Source of the DNA: Candidatus Woesearchaeota archaeon
GTDB taxonomy: Archaea; Nanobdellota; Nanobdellia; Woesearchaeales; GW2011-AR4
DNA length: 39,453 bases
Direction of reading: 5' to 3'
Assembly: GCA_018303655.1 (NCBI GenBank)
Contig: JAGVXT010000008.1
Coordinates: 1-39,453 of the forward strand
Part shown: one piece after another, positions 1 to 9,300 of the stretch
Position numbering within the stretch: the first letter of the stretch is position 1
Layout: each line of letters begins with the position of its first letter
Position numbers and translations under genes: made by a program
Notes under the pieces: generated by a model
Seen by the model: only the letters and a program-made list of their open reading frames with translations
The model's database searches: none
Told to the model about the DNA's origin: nothing

Positions 1-12
1 TTTGCCTCCCAT
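1..12 (-). CDS. 5' end of an outward-facing gene (M-G-G-K...), truncated by window edge
   Basis: Read on the minus strand, AAGGAGG is followed after 8 bases by ATG GGA GGC AAA, which runs off the window. The same start is present at the other end. Only four codons are visible, so no product can be named. A TATA box about 55 bases upstream supports a genuine gene start. An upstream in-frame GTG seven codons earlier is an alternative start. Confidence 0.5.
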
Positions 13-99
13 GGTTTGTGCCTCCTTCTTCACAAACCACCCATTACTTAGTTACGTTATTGAGGAATTATATAAGAATTGTGCAACACAGCAGTTTTT
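1..99. repeat. Left copy of 99-bp terminal inverted repeat
   Basis: Bases 1-99 are the exact reverse complement of 39355-39453; identity stops at base 100 (T here, where the partner would require G in place of the C at 39354). Read leftward, the repeat contains a TATA box (complement of about 68-75), a strong Shine-Dalgarno AAGGAGG and an ATG at base 12. Exact identity ending at 99 fits a de Bruijn assembly k-mer, so the real genomic repeat probably extends beyond the window. Confidence 0.95.
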
Positions 100-151
100 T
101 ATTAAGAGTCGCATATAATGTTTTGTTATATTTACTGATTTTTATCAATAT

Positions 152-186
152 TTAGGCACTATAAAGTATATATAATTAGGCACTAC
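152..186. repeat. Short direct repeat downstream of the leftward operon
   Basis: TTAGGCACTA occurs at 152-161 and 177-186, a 25-bp period, in the AT-rich spacer between the end repeat and the stop codon of the leftward prepilin-like gene. The rest of bases 100-194 shows no gene. Confidence 0.5.
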
Positions 187-194
187 AATCTAAT

Positions 195-2075
195 TTAATA
201 GAACTGGGCAGTGCATTCAACGCTGCATTTCTGGCACGTGAATTTTTCTATGAAGTTGCATTTCTCAACCTGTGCGCATAAAGTGACAGGCACCCCGCCT
301 TGATATGTGCCGCCGTTTGGAATGCATTTGCCTTCTCCATCCTGCTTGAAAGTCCCTATTGTGACTTCCCATGTGCACGTTGGAATAAATCCCTGGCAGT
401 TTTCCGGGCTTTCTGTGTAGAAGGCTTCGGTGGCTGTGCCAGCAACGCCAATACCTAATGATAATGCGGTGAAAGTAAGAGATAATGCAGTGGCACTCAT
501 TCCAATTGCTGACGCTACTGTTCCGAAGACAGCTTGTGTGCCAGCTGTGTAAATTGCACCAATAGCTCCAGATATAGAAGCGCTTCCCGTTGTGGCTGCA
601 GCACTGCTAAATGCCCCCGCTAATCCACCTACAGCTGCCAAGCCTGCAAAAATTACTGTGAAAAACAGTATAATTGCAATAACTGTTACAGCCAGCGTTA
701 CATAACACCCCGTATTCGGCTCAAACACTTGCCTTGCAATTGTTTTTTTCAGCTGCTGGCTTGCGCAGAAAACAGCCGAGAAGTCGCTAAATCCAAGTAT
801 GGGGGCAAAAACTTTTCTATTTGCCCTGTCTTCAAATGATGGTATAGGGACCCAGAACCCTTTCTTGCCCTTCAAAATCCCAACGCCTTTTGCATTTTTG
901 CCTTGAGGGTCGTTATAATAAATTGTCAGTCTTTGCGGATTGTTAAACAGCAAGCCATCTGGCTCAAAGCTGTAAACAGGATTGTTAACAACATAATGCA
1001 AATCTTCCCTTCTTTTAATTTCCTTGTTTTCTTTCTCAACAGGCACGTTTTTAGTCACAACCTCGTTTGGATAGCTTTGCTGAACGCTTATAGCTTGTAC
1101 ATCCTGCCCATTCAGGTTTACAGTGGTGCCTGAGGAAATGTCAAGCTGCGCCTTCTTGTCAACAGAAAAGATTGTGTAAGGCAAAAATGTTGGATTAGTT
1201 GCGCTCCTGTTCTGCAAGTCAGTCAGTCTTTTCAGCTCTGATCTTCCAAGCTTTGCTGCAAAATTAAAGGCATAATTTTGGTTTTTGGATGTGACTGACT
1301 TCTTGTCTGTTATTGTAAACAGCATGACATCAGTTTCAGGATTTAAGTAGCTGATTTCAAAATCCAGGCTTCTTAAATACTCAAGCTTCTTCAATGGCTG
1401 CTTTTCGTCAAAATCAGCATCGAATGTCTTTTCATTTGCTTCAGTCGCTGCCTCGAATATTGCCCTGTACCTTATGTCAAATGTATTGAAGAATTCCGAA
1501 AACTCTTTCGTGAAATCTTCCTTGCTCAGCCTTATCAGATAATTTACTTTTACAGTTACATCGGTGTTGCCAAATTCTATAAAGATTGAAGGATGCTGCT
1601 TCTCAACTGAAAAGCCATACTTTGGCACGTCAGCGCTGTCCAGGCATCTTGGCACTTCTGAATTGAGGTGATCAATCAGCCTTTCCTGGGTCTGGTTGAG
1701 AAAAGGCTGTATGTTAACCTGGTCAAGATGCCAGTAGCCTGTTCCCCTGAAGCTTATAAGATTGGGCACATCCAAATATCCGCCGGTCTGACCGAGCTTG
1801 TTGAGGCCTTCAAAGCCTGCTTTCCTTACGCAGTCATTGATGAGTTTTTCAACTTCTTCAGCCTGCAGGCTTGCCCCAGCAGTTTTTTTCGCTTCTTCCT
1901 CAACTTTTGATTTTATTATGTTGTTATAAACAAAAAATCCTGCAAGAACGGCAAAAGCCATAATCAATCCTGCAATAACAAAGAAAGATGTTTGGGCTTT
2001 ATTCCGCATTTTGCTTTTAAAGATGCCTTGCCTGTGTTTGAAGATGCGCATTTTGTTAAATTTAATTAATTGCAT
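195..2075 (-). CDS. Large prepilin-like surface protein (paralog A, 626 aa)
   Basis: Predicted pseudopilin-like extracellular protein; exact function unknown. The basic leader ends NKA and is followed by Q-T-S-F-F and a hydrophobic helix (about residues 28-50), matching the archaeal class III (type IV pilin) signal pattern, processed by an FlaK/EppA-type peptidase in known systems. Downstream it shares with two other genes here a conserved Cys (INDC), the block G-L-x4-G-x2-GGY-x3-P at about residues 90-105, and a second Cys (PRCLD). Unlike its paralogs it ends in a hydrophobic Ala/Gly-rich double-helix region (about 460-560) and a Cys-rich tail. It lies 11 bases behind the next gene upstream on the same strand, so the two are probably one operon. 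Met-23 (MRNKAQ) is an alternative start with a shorter leader. Call as surface prepilin-like: good; role: inferred. Confidence 0.8.
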   Translation of the reverse strand: MQLIKFNKMRIFKHRQGIFKSKMRNKAQTSFFVIAGLIMAFAVLAGFFVYNNIIKSKVEEEAKKTAGASLQAEEVEKLINDCVRKAGFEGLNKLGQTGGYLDVPNLISFRGTGYWHLDQVNIQPFLNQTQERLIDHLNSEVPRCLDSADVPKYGFSVEKQHPSIFIEFGNTDVTVKVNYLIRLSKEDFTKEFSEFFNTFDIRYRAIFEAATEANEKTFDADFDEKQPLKKLEYLRSLDFEISYLNPETDVMLFTITDKKSVTSKNQNYAFNFAAKLGRSELKRLTDLQNRSATNPTFLPYTIFSVDKKAQLDISSGTTVNLNGQDVQAISVQQSYPNEVVTKNVPVEKENKEIKRREDLHYVVNNPVYSFEPDGLLFNNPQRLTIYYNDPQGKNAKGVGILKGKKGFWVPIPSFEDRANRKVFAPILGFSDFSAVFCASQQLKKTIARQVFEPNTGCYVTLAVTVIAIILFFTVIFAGLAAVGGLAGAFSSAAATTGSASISGAIGAIYTAGTQAVFGTVASAIGMSATALSLTFTALSLGIGVAGTATEAFYTESPENCQGFIPTCTWEVTIGTFKQDGEGKCIPNGGTYQGGVPVTLCAQVEKCNFIEKFTCQKCSVECTAQFY

Positions 2076-2086
2076 TTTAATCTTTT

Positions 2087-3304
2087 TTATTCTTGAGATG
2101 TTGCCTGCTGGTTTAATTCATTAAGCTGCTTTAGCGATTCGCATGACTGCCTTAAATGCTTGTTGGTTATTTTGCCGCAAACTGAATAATCCTTGTTGTC
2201 CAGCACAAATGTCATGTAGCATGAGTCTTTCCTGCTTTCTATTGAAATAGCCTCGCAAAGCGAATTGTCATTAATGGATTTTGCGATGTTTGAATAGCAC
2301 AAGTCTTTTATCCTTGGATTGCTGATTTGGCTGCAGTAATTTTTGTTGCGCTGCGCCTCTCCGATGTTGCCGATGCACGTGTCTTTCAAATCAGGCACTT
2401 CAAGCGCATTGCACTGCTGCAGCGCCTTATTGGGATTTGTTTTTGCAAGCTCCTTTATTTTTTCAAGAGTTTCCGTTGATATCAATTGTGAATACTCTTC
2501 TGCCTTTTTGCAGTCTGCAGCGCATACTTCATTCTCCTCGCAAATATTGTTGCCGCAGCAGGGAACAATTGGCTTGTTAGCGCACTCATTATTTTCCAAA
2601 ACATCATCAGTGCACGGGTTGTTGTCATTGCATCCAATTGCTTGCGGTCCGCACGGCCTGCATATTCCTCCGCAGTCAATTCCATCTTCATTTTGGTTTT
2701 TTATGCTGTCAAAGCATGTTTCTTTTTTCTCAGCAACAATCTTTACCGGCAGTGTTGCAACTGCTTTTTTATTGTCATACTCGACAATCGCCCTTAGTAT
2801 GTAGTCTCCTGCTTTTGTATCATCCGGCACTAAAATTTTTGTCTGTGTTGAGCCAAATGTCTCAATAGCCCTTGTCTCGATTTTTTGTGTTATTACTTTG
2901 TTTGTAACAGGCTCTATGATTTCCTGCTTTATGACAACATCGTATCTTTCTGCAGAGCCAAGGTTTGAAAGCTCCTTCAGGAAAACAATGCTTTCACCCG
3001 GCTCAACAGTTGTTGCTACCGGCTCAAGATTCAGGTCAAGCAACTCTGTCGGAACTTTTGAAGGATTATAATAAAAAAATGAGGCAATTCCTATTAATGA
3101 AGCAAAAACAAATATTATGACTAATGCCGTTGTATGCGACAAGTGTATTTCATGCCTTATTATGGGCTTAAAGCTTGAGCTTACAGCATCATTAATCTCC
3201 TTGTCAGTGTAGCCGTACTTGAGCAAAACATTCCTTATATTAGAAACATCATAGCCTTTTTGCATAAGGCTTTTGATATAATTTACCAGTCTCTTTTTTG
3301 GCAT
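2087..3304 (-). CDS. Single-pass membrane protein with Cys-rich extracellular repeats
   Basis: Unknown function. The N-terminal cytoplasmic part (MPKKRLVNYIKSLMQKGYD...) is a short helical segment often seen ahead of a membrane helix in DPANN proteins (recalled). A transmembrane helix follows at about 55-78, then a beta-rich region, then a Cys cluster (DGIDCGGICRPCG), then four roughly 27-residue repeats with paired Cys of the form C-x2-I-x5-K/R-D-x-C. The start was set at ATG 3304 because the TATA box (TTTAAATA on the minus strand, 3328-3335) places transcription start near 3305, making a leaderless mRNA. The ATG four codons earlier (3316) would lie upstream of that point but cannot be excluded. 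First gene of the leftward operon with the prepilin-like gene; probably exported and disulfide-bonded. Confidence 0.8.
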   Translation of the reverse strand: MPKKRLVNYIKSLMQKGYDVSNIRNVLLKYGYTDKEINDAVSSSFKPIIRHEIHLSHTTALVIIFVFASLIGIASFFYYNPSKVPTELLDLNLEPVATTVEPGESIVFLKELSNLGSAERYDVVIKQEIIEPVTNKVITQKIETRAIETFGSTQTKILVPDDTKAGDYILRAIVEYDNKKAVATLPVKIVAEKKETCFDSIKNQNEDGIDCGGICRPCGPQAIGCNDNNPCTDDVLENNECANKPIVPCCGNNICEENEVCAADCKKAEEYSQLISTETLEKIKELAKTNPNKALQQCNALEVPDLKDTCIGNIGEAQRNKNYCSQISNPRIKDLCYSNIAKSINDNSLCEAISIESRKDSCYMTFVLDNKDYSVCGKITNKHLRQSCESLKQLNELNQQATSQE

Positions 3305-3327
3305 CAGGAATTTCATTTTATTAATTG

Positions 3328-3335
3328 TATTTAAA
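3328..3335 (-). promoter_or_regulatory. TATA box of the leftward surface operon
   Basis: TTTAAATA on the minus strand, centred about 27 bases before ATG 3304. Spacing predicts a leaderless transcript. Confidence 0.55.
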
Positions 3336-3340
3336 GATTG

Positions 3341-3406
3341 TTGTTGCGATTTATGTGTACACCCAAGTGATATATGTCACTGGGGAATACATTGTTGCGA
3401 TTTATG
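3341..3406. repeat. 15-bp direct repeat in the divergent promoter region
   Basis: TTGTTGCGATTTATG occurs at 3341-3355 and 3392-3406, each followed by a related GTAC..CCC sequence. The copies flank the palindrome at 3362-3385, suggesting paired regulator sites. Confidence 0.6.
3362..3385. promoter_or_regulatory. Operator-like palindrome between divergent genes
   Basis: CCCAAGTGA and TCACTGGGG are inverted arms (one mismatch) around TATATG. It lies upstream of both the leftward operon and the small ribbon-helix-helix gene, which is a candidate ligand. The function is inferred from position only. Confidence 0.45.
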
Positions 3407-3460
3407 GATGTACCCTATGTTATGGATAATTTATTATTTTATACTGTATTTATTCTTATA

Positions 3461-3539
3461 TTATCCTTAATTTATACTAAATAATGTATTAATTTAATTA
3501 TTTTATCCTTTATTTATACTTAATTTTGTATAAATTTAA
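3461..3539. repeat. Two 37-bp AT-rich direct repeats
   Basis: Copies at 3461-3497 and 3503-3539, both beginning TTATCCTT and ending AATTTAA, agree at 32 of 37 positions by hand alignment. They lie in the roughly 300-base gene-free stretch before the ribbon-helix-helix gene. Two copies with a 5-base spacer do not make a CRISPR; iterated regulator sites or a simple duplication are likelier. Confidence 0.65.
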
Positions 3540-3557
3540 AGGTATTATAATAGTAAT

Positions 3558-3568
3558 CTTTATATACT
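3558..3568 (+). promoter_or_regulatory. TATA box of the ribbon-helix-helix gene
   Basis: CTTTATATACT about 45 bases before ATG 3611. The predicted transcription start (near 3588-3590) falls inside the palindrome at 3585-3599, a good arrangement for autorepression. Confidence 0.5.
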
Positions 3569-3584
3569 AATACTTAGATTAGGC

Positions 3585-3599
3585 TATATACTGTATATA
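3585..3599. promoter_or_regulatory. Perfect palindrome over the predicted transcription start
   Basis: TATATAC-T-GTATATA, perfectly symmetric, 12 bases before the small regulator gene. Candidate operator for that regulator. Confidence 0.45.
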
Positions 3600-3610
3600 T
3601 TTAGGTTAAA

Positions 3611-3784
3611 ATGAGTATTCAGATAAGAATTACTGTATCAAAAGAAATCAACGATTTGCTAGAGAGAGTTTCTAAAAAGCTTGGCAAGAAAAAATCAATG
3701 CTAGCTCGCGAACTAATGGAGCAGAAGATGTATGACTTGGAATTGATACAGAAGGAACTGCAGGAAATGGACAAAAAAAGTTGA
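3611..3784 (+). CDS. Ribbon-helix-helix (CopG/Arc-type) mini-regulator, 57 aa
   Basis: Small DNA-binding protein. The first residues (MSIQIRITVSKEI) form the expected single beta strand, followed by two helices (NDLLERVSKKLG, then KKKSMLARELMEQKM) as in MetJ/Arc/CopG proteins that bind palindromic operators as dimers. The remaining tail is helical and charged. No toxin gene follows, so an antitoxin role is unlikely. It lies between the divergent regulatory region with several palindromes and the first rightward prepilin-like gene, and I infer that it controls one or both. ATG start with a TATA box about 45 bases upstream. Confidence 0.8.
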   Translation: MSIQIRITVSKEINDLLERVSKKLGKKKSMLARELMEQKMYDLELIQKELQEMDKKS

Positions 3785-3834
3785 TTTTGATTATTGTTGA
3801 AAATAAGATAATGGCAAAAACGCATAATGCCGGA

Positions 3835-3879
3835 GAAAATCAAAGATTTTCGCGGCACCAAAAATGTTAAGCATTTTTG
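3835..3879 (+). terminator. Two hairpins after the mini-regulator, the second with a T run
   Basis: GAAAATC/GATTTTC (3835-3851) and CAAAAATG/CATTTTTG with a TTAAG loop (3859-3879). The second includes a T5 run in its 3' arm. Possible termination or leader structure; the remainder of 3785-3972 has no convincing gene. Confidence 0.4.
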
Positions 3880-3881
3880 AT

Positions 3882-3940
3882 TGCGTTAGGAAAGACGAAA
3901 ACAGCATAACGAAAAACACCAATTTCACATTCAAAAACAC
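3882..3940 (+). promoter_or_regulatory. Leader shared with the second prepilin module (copy 1)
   Basis: Begins TGCGTT, then GAAAGA, an A-rich stretch and the exact block CAATTTCACAT (3920-3930), 42 bases before the prepilin-like start. A clearly related sequence lies at 14383-14440 before the paralogous gene. No open reading frame explains the similarity, so a shared promoter or 5' untranslated element is inferred. Confidence 0.55.
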
Positions 3941-3972
3941 AATACTAAAACCCAATAATGATGGATTAAAAA

Positions 3973-6186
3973 ATGAAAAATACATCAAATAAAAAATCGA
4001 GATGCTTGCGAGAAACGCTCGCAAGCTCGCGTTCAGGTCAAATGGCAATCTTCATGATAATAGGCATCCTGATTGTCATAGGGGGAGTCATCTTTTTTTA
4101 CTCAACGCAAAAGGCTGCAAAGCCGTTTGAGCCGGAAATAAAAATTGTGCAGGAGCAGATCCCGGTTGAGTTTGACCCGATAAAAAACTATGCAAACGAT
4201 TGCGCATATTCGCTTGGCGTTGAAGGACTAAAAATCATAGGTGAACAAGGAGGATATATCAGCTTTGCAGACAGGACATTAAACAAGGAAGCTTTTACTA
4301 TAACTCAAAACCCGACTGAAAGCGACGCTGTTTTCTTTGCAAAAAACTCAGAGCTAAAAATTCCTTACTGGTGGTACATGAAATCAGCAAACAACTGCAA
4401 AGGCGACTGCAAGTTTGCGTCAAAAAGGCCTGACTTAAGGCAAACTGATAATTCAATTGAAAAACAATTGGAGAGGTATATTGATTCAAAGTTCAGGGAA
4501 TGCCTGAAAAATTTTGAGCCTTTCGTTGAGCAAGGCTTCAAAGTAAGCGAAGCCGGAAAAATAAAGACAGATGTAACTGTTGCCGCAGATGACGTCATAG
4601 TTTTGGTTGAGTACCCATTGAACATAGAAAGGCAGGATTCCAAGTCAAAGATAACCCAGTTTCTTGCAAGGGTTCCGGTTAACCTCGACAAGATATACGG
4701 GTTGGGCACAAAAATAACAAACCTTGAAATCAAGCACAGGTATCTGGAAAAGCATGTTTTAAATCTGCTGGTTGCGTTTTCCGGCGTTGACAGGCAAAAA
4801 CTGCCTCCGATGTCAGACATGCAGTTCAAGTTTGGCTCATCAACAAGCTGGCAGAAAAGCGATGTCAAAAACAAGATAACAGGCTTGCTTACTTCTTACA
4901 TTCCATTGTTCCAGGTGGATGGAACATACAATTATGAAAGAAATTTGTTTGATTCAGAGCTTAAGCAAAGGCTGTATGACTCAACAATAATCCCTGTTGC
5001 AAACAGCTCATTTAGAGATATTTCAGCGCAATTTACCTACCTTGATTTTTGGCCAACTTATTTTGATTTGAACTGCAAAGGCGAGAGATGCATGCCAAGC
5101 TCTGCAAACTCGCTTATTTCATTTTTCGGGATACAGGAATACAAGTTTGCTTATGATATGTCATTTCCTGTTTTGGTTGAGGTGCAGGACTCGTTTGCAT
5201 TAAACGGCCAGGGCTACAGCTTCAATTTCTTTTTGGAAGGTAATATAAGAAACAACAAGGCAATGCATGTTGACTTCGCTCCTTTGGAAAAGGCTTCCTT
5301 GTCTGAAAGCTCATTGCTTTGCGATGCAAAAACAAGCGGCAATGTCACAATACAAGTCCTGGATGCGGCAACAAAGCAGCCGGTTGATGATGCAAATATT
5401 ATTTACACAGTCACTGATGAGAGCTGCTACATCGGCGCAACAAATTCAGATGGTATCCTGAAAGAAAGCTTCCCTGTCGGCATAGGCGGGGCAATAAGCG
5501 TTGTTAAAGAAAATTACATAGGAAAATCAGCGGAATTTGATTCAAAGATAAACAATGACGCTTCATTGAAAATTGAAATTCACCCGATTCATACAAAAAA
5601 GCTTGTTGTCAAAAAGAAAAATGTTGTTAAGACATCGCAGGGATGGCAGTTTGTTGACGCGCCTGTTGATTTAAGCGCAAATGAGTACGCAACTGTGACA
5701 TTAACAAGAGGCAGCGGCGGAAACGAGCTTGAATTTTCATCCATTGCAAATTATGAAGGCCAGCAGCAGTCGAATGCGAGTGAGCGAAGCGAAACTCGCT
5801 CACAACTGCCTGAAATGGAAATTGCACCTGGCGATTACTCTGCTGACATCAATTTGATACTCAACCAGAGGATAATTATTCCTGAAAAACAGCAATGCGT
5901 TAGGAAAGGAATCTTCGGCGAGAAAGAATGCTTTACTGTCCCAAAAATTGATTTCGGCGAAAAATCCACACCCGGCCAGGAAAGATTTCCGGAAGGCGGC
6001 TTGAAGCTGAACTTCACAATAAACCCAGGCGACTTAAGCAAAGACACAATTGTGCTTTATGCCGTAAGCATTGATTTTGCAGGCACTCCTGAAAGCCAAA
6101 GAACCGTTGAGGACATCGAGCAGATGGGCAAAATAGAGGAATACTCAAGAATATACCAAATGGCTTTGCAGCCAATTTTCGACTAA
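3973..6186 (+). CDS. Large prepilin-like surface protein (paralog B, 737 aa)
   Basis: Predicted exported pseudopilin-like protein. The leader ends SRSG and is followed by Q-M-A-I-F and a hydrophobic helix (about residues 24-45), a class III signal peptide. It has the family block ANDC...GLKIIGEQGGY (about 76-97), IPYWW (about 134) and a second conserved Cys (RECLKNFEPF). A carboxypeptidase-regulatory-like beta domain (VTIQVLDAATKQPVDDANI, then CYIGATNSDG) lies at about 452-500. A Ser/Glu-rich insertion encoded by a palindromic element lies at about 599-612, and another palindrome encodes part of the leader (residues 11-18). It is followed by hairpins, a tiny reading frame and the 1033-aa surface protein. 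Paralog of the genes at 195-2075 and 14485-16419. Role as a surface or pilus component is inferred. Confidence 0.85.
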   Translation: MKNTSNKKSRCLRETLASSRSGQMAIFMIIGILIVIGGVIFFYSTQKAAKPFEPEIKIVQEQIPVEFDPIKNYANDCAYSLGVEGLKIIGEQGGYISFADRTLNKEAFTITQNPTESDAVFFAKNSELKIPYWWYMKSANNCKGDCKFASKRPDLRQTDNSIEKQLERYIDSKFRECLKNFEPFVEQGFKVSEAGKIKTDVTVAADDVIVLVEYPLNIERQDSKSKITQFLARVPVNLDKIYGLGTKITNLEIKHRYLEKHVLNLLVAFSGVDRQKLPPMSDMQFKFGSSTSWQKSDVKNKITGLLTSYIPLFQVDGTYNYERNLFDSELKQRLYDSTIIPVANSSFRDISAQFTYLDFWPTYFDLNCKGERCMPSSANSLISFFGIQEYKFAYDMSFPVLVEVQDSFALNGQGYSFNFFLEGNIRNNKAMHVDFAPLEKASLSESSLLCDAKTSGNVTIQVLDAATKQPVDDANIIYTVTDESCYIGATNSDGILKESFPVGIGGAISVVKENYIGKSAEFDSKINNDASLKIEIHPIHTKKLVVKKKNVVKTSQGWQFVDAPVDLSANEYATVTLTRGSGGNELEFSSIANYEGQQQSNASERSETRSQLPEMEIAPGDYSADINLILNQRIIIPEKQQCVRKGIFGEKECFTVPKIDFGEKSTPGQERFPEGGLKLNFTINPGDLSKDTIVLYAVSIDFAGTPESQRTVEDIEQMGKIEEYSRIYQMALQPIFD
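4004..4026. repeat. Palindrome inside the prepilin leader
   Basis: GCTTGCGAG and CTCGCAAGC are perfect 9-bp arms around AAACG. It is translated as part of the leader just before the S-G/Q processing site. GC-rich against an AT-rich gene, so probably an inserted palindromic element of the same general kind as 5767-5807 and 16456-16495. Confidence 0.6.
5767..5807. repeat. Palindromic element inserted in frame in the prepilin-like gene
   Basis: Starts CAGTCGAATGCGAGTGA and ends ACTCGCTCACAACT, with GTGAGCGA/TCGCTCAC arms. The same ends, around a different centre, recur in non-coding DNA at 16456-16495. It encodes SNASERSETRSQ without breaking the frame. REP- or MITE-like by structure. Confidence 0.75.
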
Positions 6187-6190
6187 TAAT

Positions 6191-6236
6191 GAAAATTAAA
6201 AAATTTTCAGAATTGATCAAAAATTGGAATTTTTGA
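6191..6236 (+). terminator. Two consecutive hairpins after the prepilin-like gene
   Basis: GAAAATT/AATTTTC (6191-6208) and TCAAAAATT/AATTTTTGA (6217-6236, near-zero loop) follow the stop codon directly. They could attenuate transcription between the prepilin-like gene and the 1033-aa gene or serve as RNA processing sites. Confidence 0.4.
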
Positions 6237-6240
6237 CAAA

Positions 6241-6390
6241 ATGAACCTGATAAAAATATCAACTGCGATGAAAATGGAATTTTTGGATTATTTTGATGTC
6301 AAGCGCTATCAAAAAAAATCATTGGAGCAGTTTGTTGTAAGGCACTACACCATAAATAGCCAAAAAGTGACAATCGATAAAGAAAAATAA
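6241..6390 (+). CDS. Possible 49-aa protein
   Basis: An ATG-started frame (MNLIKISTAMKMEFLDYFDV...) fills the spacer and stops one base before the next ATG, which would allow translational coupling. No recognised domain, no membrane helix and no clear Shine-Dalgarno. It may be a real small protein or chance. Confidence 0.35.
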   Translation: MNLIKISTAMKMEFLDYFDVKRYQKKSLEQFVVRHYTINSQKVTIDKEK

Positions 6391-6391
6391 A

Positions 6392-9300
6392 ATGAAAAAG
6401 GAAAAATACATCCAATTCATTGCATCTTTTTTAATAGTTTTAGTGCTTACTATCCCATTCTATATTACAAGCGTGCATGCATCTCTCAACAGCATAGGGG
6501 TAAAAGGCAGCGACAACATAAACAGCTACGCAAAATCAATTGACTTCCTTACATTCAACGCCCAAGCTTCGATAGCAGGCGATGCTTCCATAACAACAAG
6601 CCAGGTGCAGCTTGGCTCTGGGCTGCAGTTCAACACCTGCATAGCATCTGGCAATATTACAGACTGCACTTTGAGGTTTCCGGCAGCTGGCAATGATTCC
6701 TTTGAGCTAAAGTCCGTTCCTTTCACAATCAGGCTTTTCAAGGATGATAATTCTCTTGATGATGAAAAGTCAGGGATTTTGACAGTTGACCACTTAGCTC
6801 CTCAAGTCACATTAAGCACTCCACAGGCAATTTTCACATCACAGCAAAACACAATTGTAAATTACGCAGCCAGCGACAGCGCCTGCAATGACCCAAATTG
6901 CTTAGGCAAATGCTCGGGCCTGAAAAGCATAGAGCTTTACACTGCAGACAAGTCATTCACACAAGTTGTAGCATTGACAGGAAATGAGTCAACAAACTGC
7001 TCACAATCATCAAGCGTAAACATAAGCTCTTCGTTGTTCAACAACGGATTAAATTCTGTTTTTGCAAAGGCAACAGACAAGCTCAACCAAGTTTCTCCTG
7101 AAACATCTGTTACTTTCTCTATTGATGCAGTAGGACCTTCAATACTGCAAAGCTCCTTCGCAATCGTAAGAAAAGGCATAAGCCTGAGTGCATTCCCTTC
7201 ATTGGGAATTGATGCCGAGGTTGTTATTAACATATCCGAGTCAAATTTGAATTTCAGCAGCGTAAGGGCAAACTTGTTGGCATTGAAACCCAACCAAAAT
7301 TTAAGGAATGTAATGGGTATTTGTGCATTAACACCCACACCCGGCATTGTCAATTGCAGGTGGCCTATAACATTGAATCCCGGCACTCCTGGATTGAAAA
7401 GTGTAATAATAAATGCCTCTGACCTGCAGGGCAACAGGGAAAGTGTCACAATAACAAAGCAGTTGTCCCTTGACAACAACGGGCCTGTTGTGCAGTCCTT
7501 CTCAACACCCAATATGCTTAATGGCCAGCTTGTTGCAAGCTCAAGCAGCACAACAGTCACAGCTGATTTTACTGAAGCAACAGGCGTAAGTTTTGATGAG
7601 ATGTTTTTGCGCTTTGGCTCATCAAGAGTTGCTGCAGCAGGCTGCAGCAAACAAGGAACAACATGGAGTTGCGTATGGCAAAATCTCAACCTTGGCATTA
7701 TAGGCACAACGCAGATTTCCATAGAGTCAGACTCAACAGATGTTCTGCTCAATCCTGTATTGGATGCTACAACTGCTGATGTTATTTTAGATGCACAGGT
7801 TCCTGTTTTGCGAAGCATTAACATAACCAATGTTGGCGGTACACAACAGGCATTTGCAGGCTTTTTTAAGATTGGCGACAAGATTGCTGTTGTTGCCAAC
7901 ATCACAGAGCAAAATGATGTCTTTGCAACTGCTGACTTTTCCCCTTTCATAAGCGGGGCTTCAAGAGTTGCTGCTTCATGCGAGAGGCTGCAGGCTGACG
8001 AGCATGTCTGCACATGGCTTACTCCTCCCATAAGCCTTGAGTCCAATAATATCATAAGGTTTAACTTCACAGATTCAGCAGGCAACTCATTGACTGTCAC
8101 AAGGTCGTTAAAGACTTATGGCATTGAAGGCGCAGCATCTCCTGATTTCTGGAGCAACACTGTTTTTTGCTCTCCGTCCTCAATTGACAGGGAGCTTGGC
8201 ACTTTAATAAACCAAAGGTCTTATTGCCAAATTGTTTTGAGCCCAAAATCAGCATCCCAGCCTGTTTCAACTGTCTTTATCGGGCCTGCAAGCTGCTCAG
8301 GCTCAACTTCAATACTGCAGAATGTAGAAACCTCAAACACAAATCCAGGAAGCTCAACTCCGATAATAAAGCTGACGCTCAAGAAAGATGATTTCAAGCT
8401 TAACAATGCCGAGCTGAGCTGCTCGTTCAATATTTTTACAAAGGTTGGAAGCTCAAGCTCAATAACTTCAAACCCTGAAGTAGAGACTGCGAAAATAAGC
8501 CTTGCTTTCTTTAACCTTCCATTGGGGGAATTAAGCGAAGAAGTCCAGAACAAGATAGACCAAGCTAAAAAAGATGCTGAAGGGATTTGGGATTTGATAG
8601 GAACTTTGAACAAGATTGTGTTTTATGCAAAGAGGATATGCCAGCTGATTAATACAATCTACATTGTAGTTTCAACTTTATACATACTATATACCATAAT
8701 CAAAGGAACTGAGATAACCTGCTCAGCAACAGGCATTCTTGAAACAATAGGGTTATGTCATGCTATTTATACTACAGCTACTACTTATGGATTAGGAACT
8801 GAAGCTACAGCAGCGGCTGCAGATACGTCAAAAAAAGGCCTTAATTATTTCTGTGATTATGCGACATGTAAGCAAACATTTTTGTGGGGACCTGTTGTTC
8901 AAGATTTCATAAATAACAATGAAATTGTTGGCTTAGGTTTTGGCGCACAGAAATATCTCAATAAACCGTTAAGCAGTTACATGAAACCTCAAGATAATCT
9001 TATTGTTGCTACATTATTTTTCTGCCTGCCTGGAATAGTTTATGGCTTAGATAAATACAGGCAGATTAAGTGCTTGTATGCTGATTGCCTGCAAAATGCT
9101 GTTGGAAGAGAAGGCTTGCCTGTAACTGCCTGTGAAGACCAAAAAGCATATGCAACTTGCAAGTATGTTACAGGAGAAATATTTGCATTAATTCCATACA
9201 CAGCTGTGTTTGACCATTTTATGGGGTTAATTAAAAATTCTTTATCAAATCCATTTGCTGCCTTGGGAATTGCAGCTTCTGTGCTTTGTAGTGGATTTAT

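Noticed and set aside
3461-3539. CRISPR array
   Set aside because: Only two diverged AT-rich copies with a 5-base spacer and no cas genes.
6937-8100. Long minus-strand open frame (387 codons) inside the 1033-aa surface protein gene
   Set aside because: It lies wholly within a convincing plus-strand gene, has no promoter or family motif, and its composition is that of an antisense frame of a Ser/Thr-rich protein.
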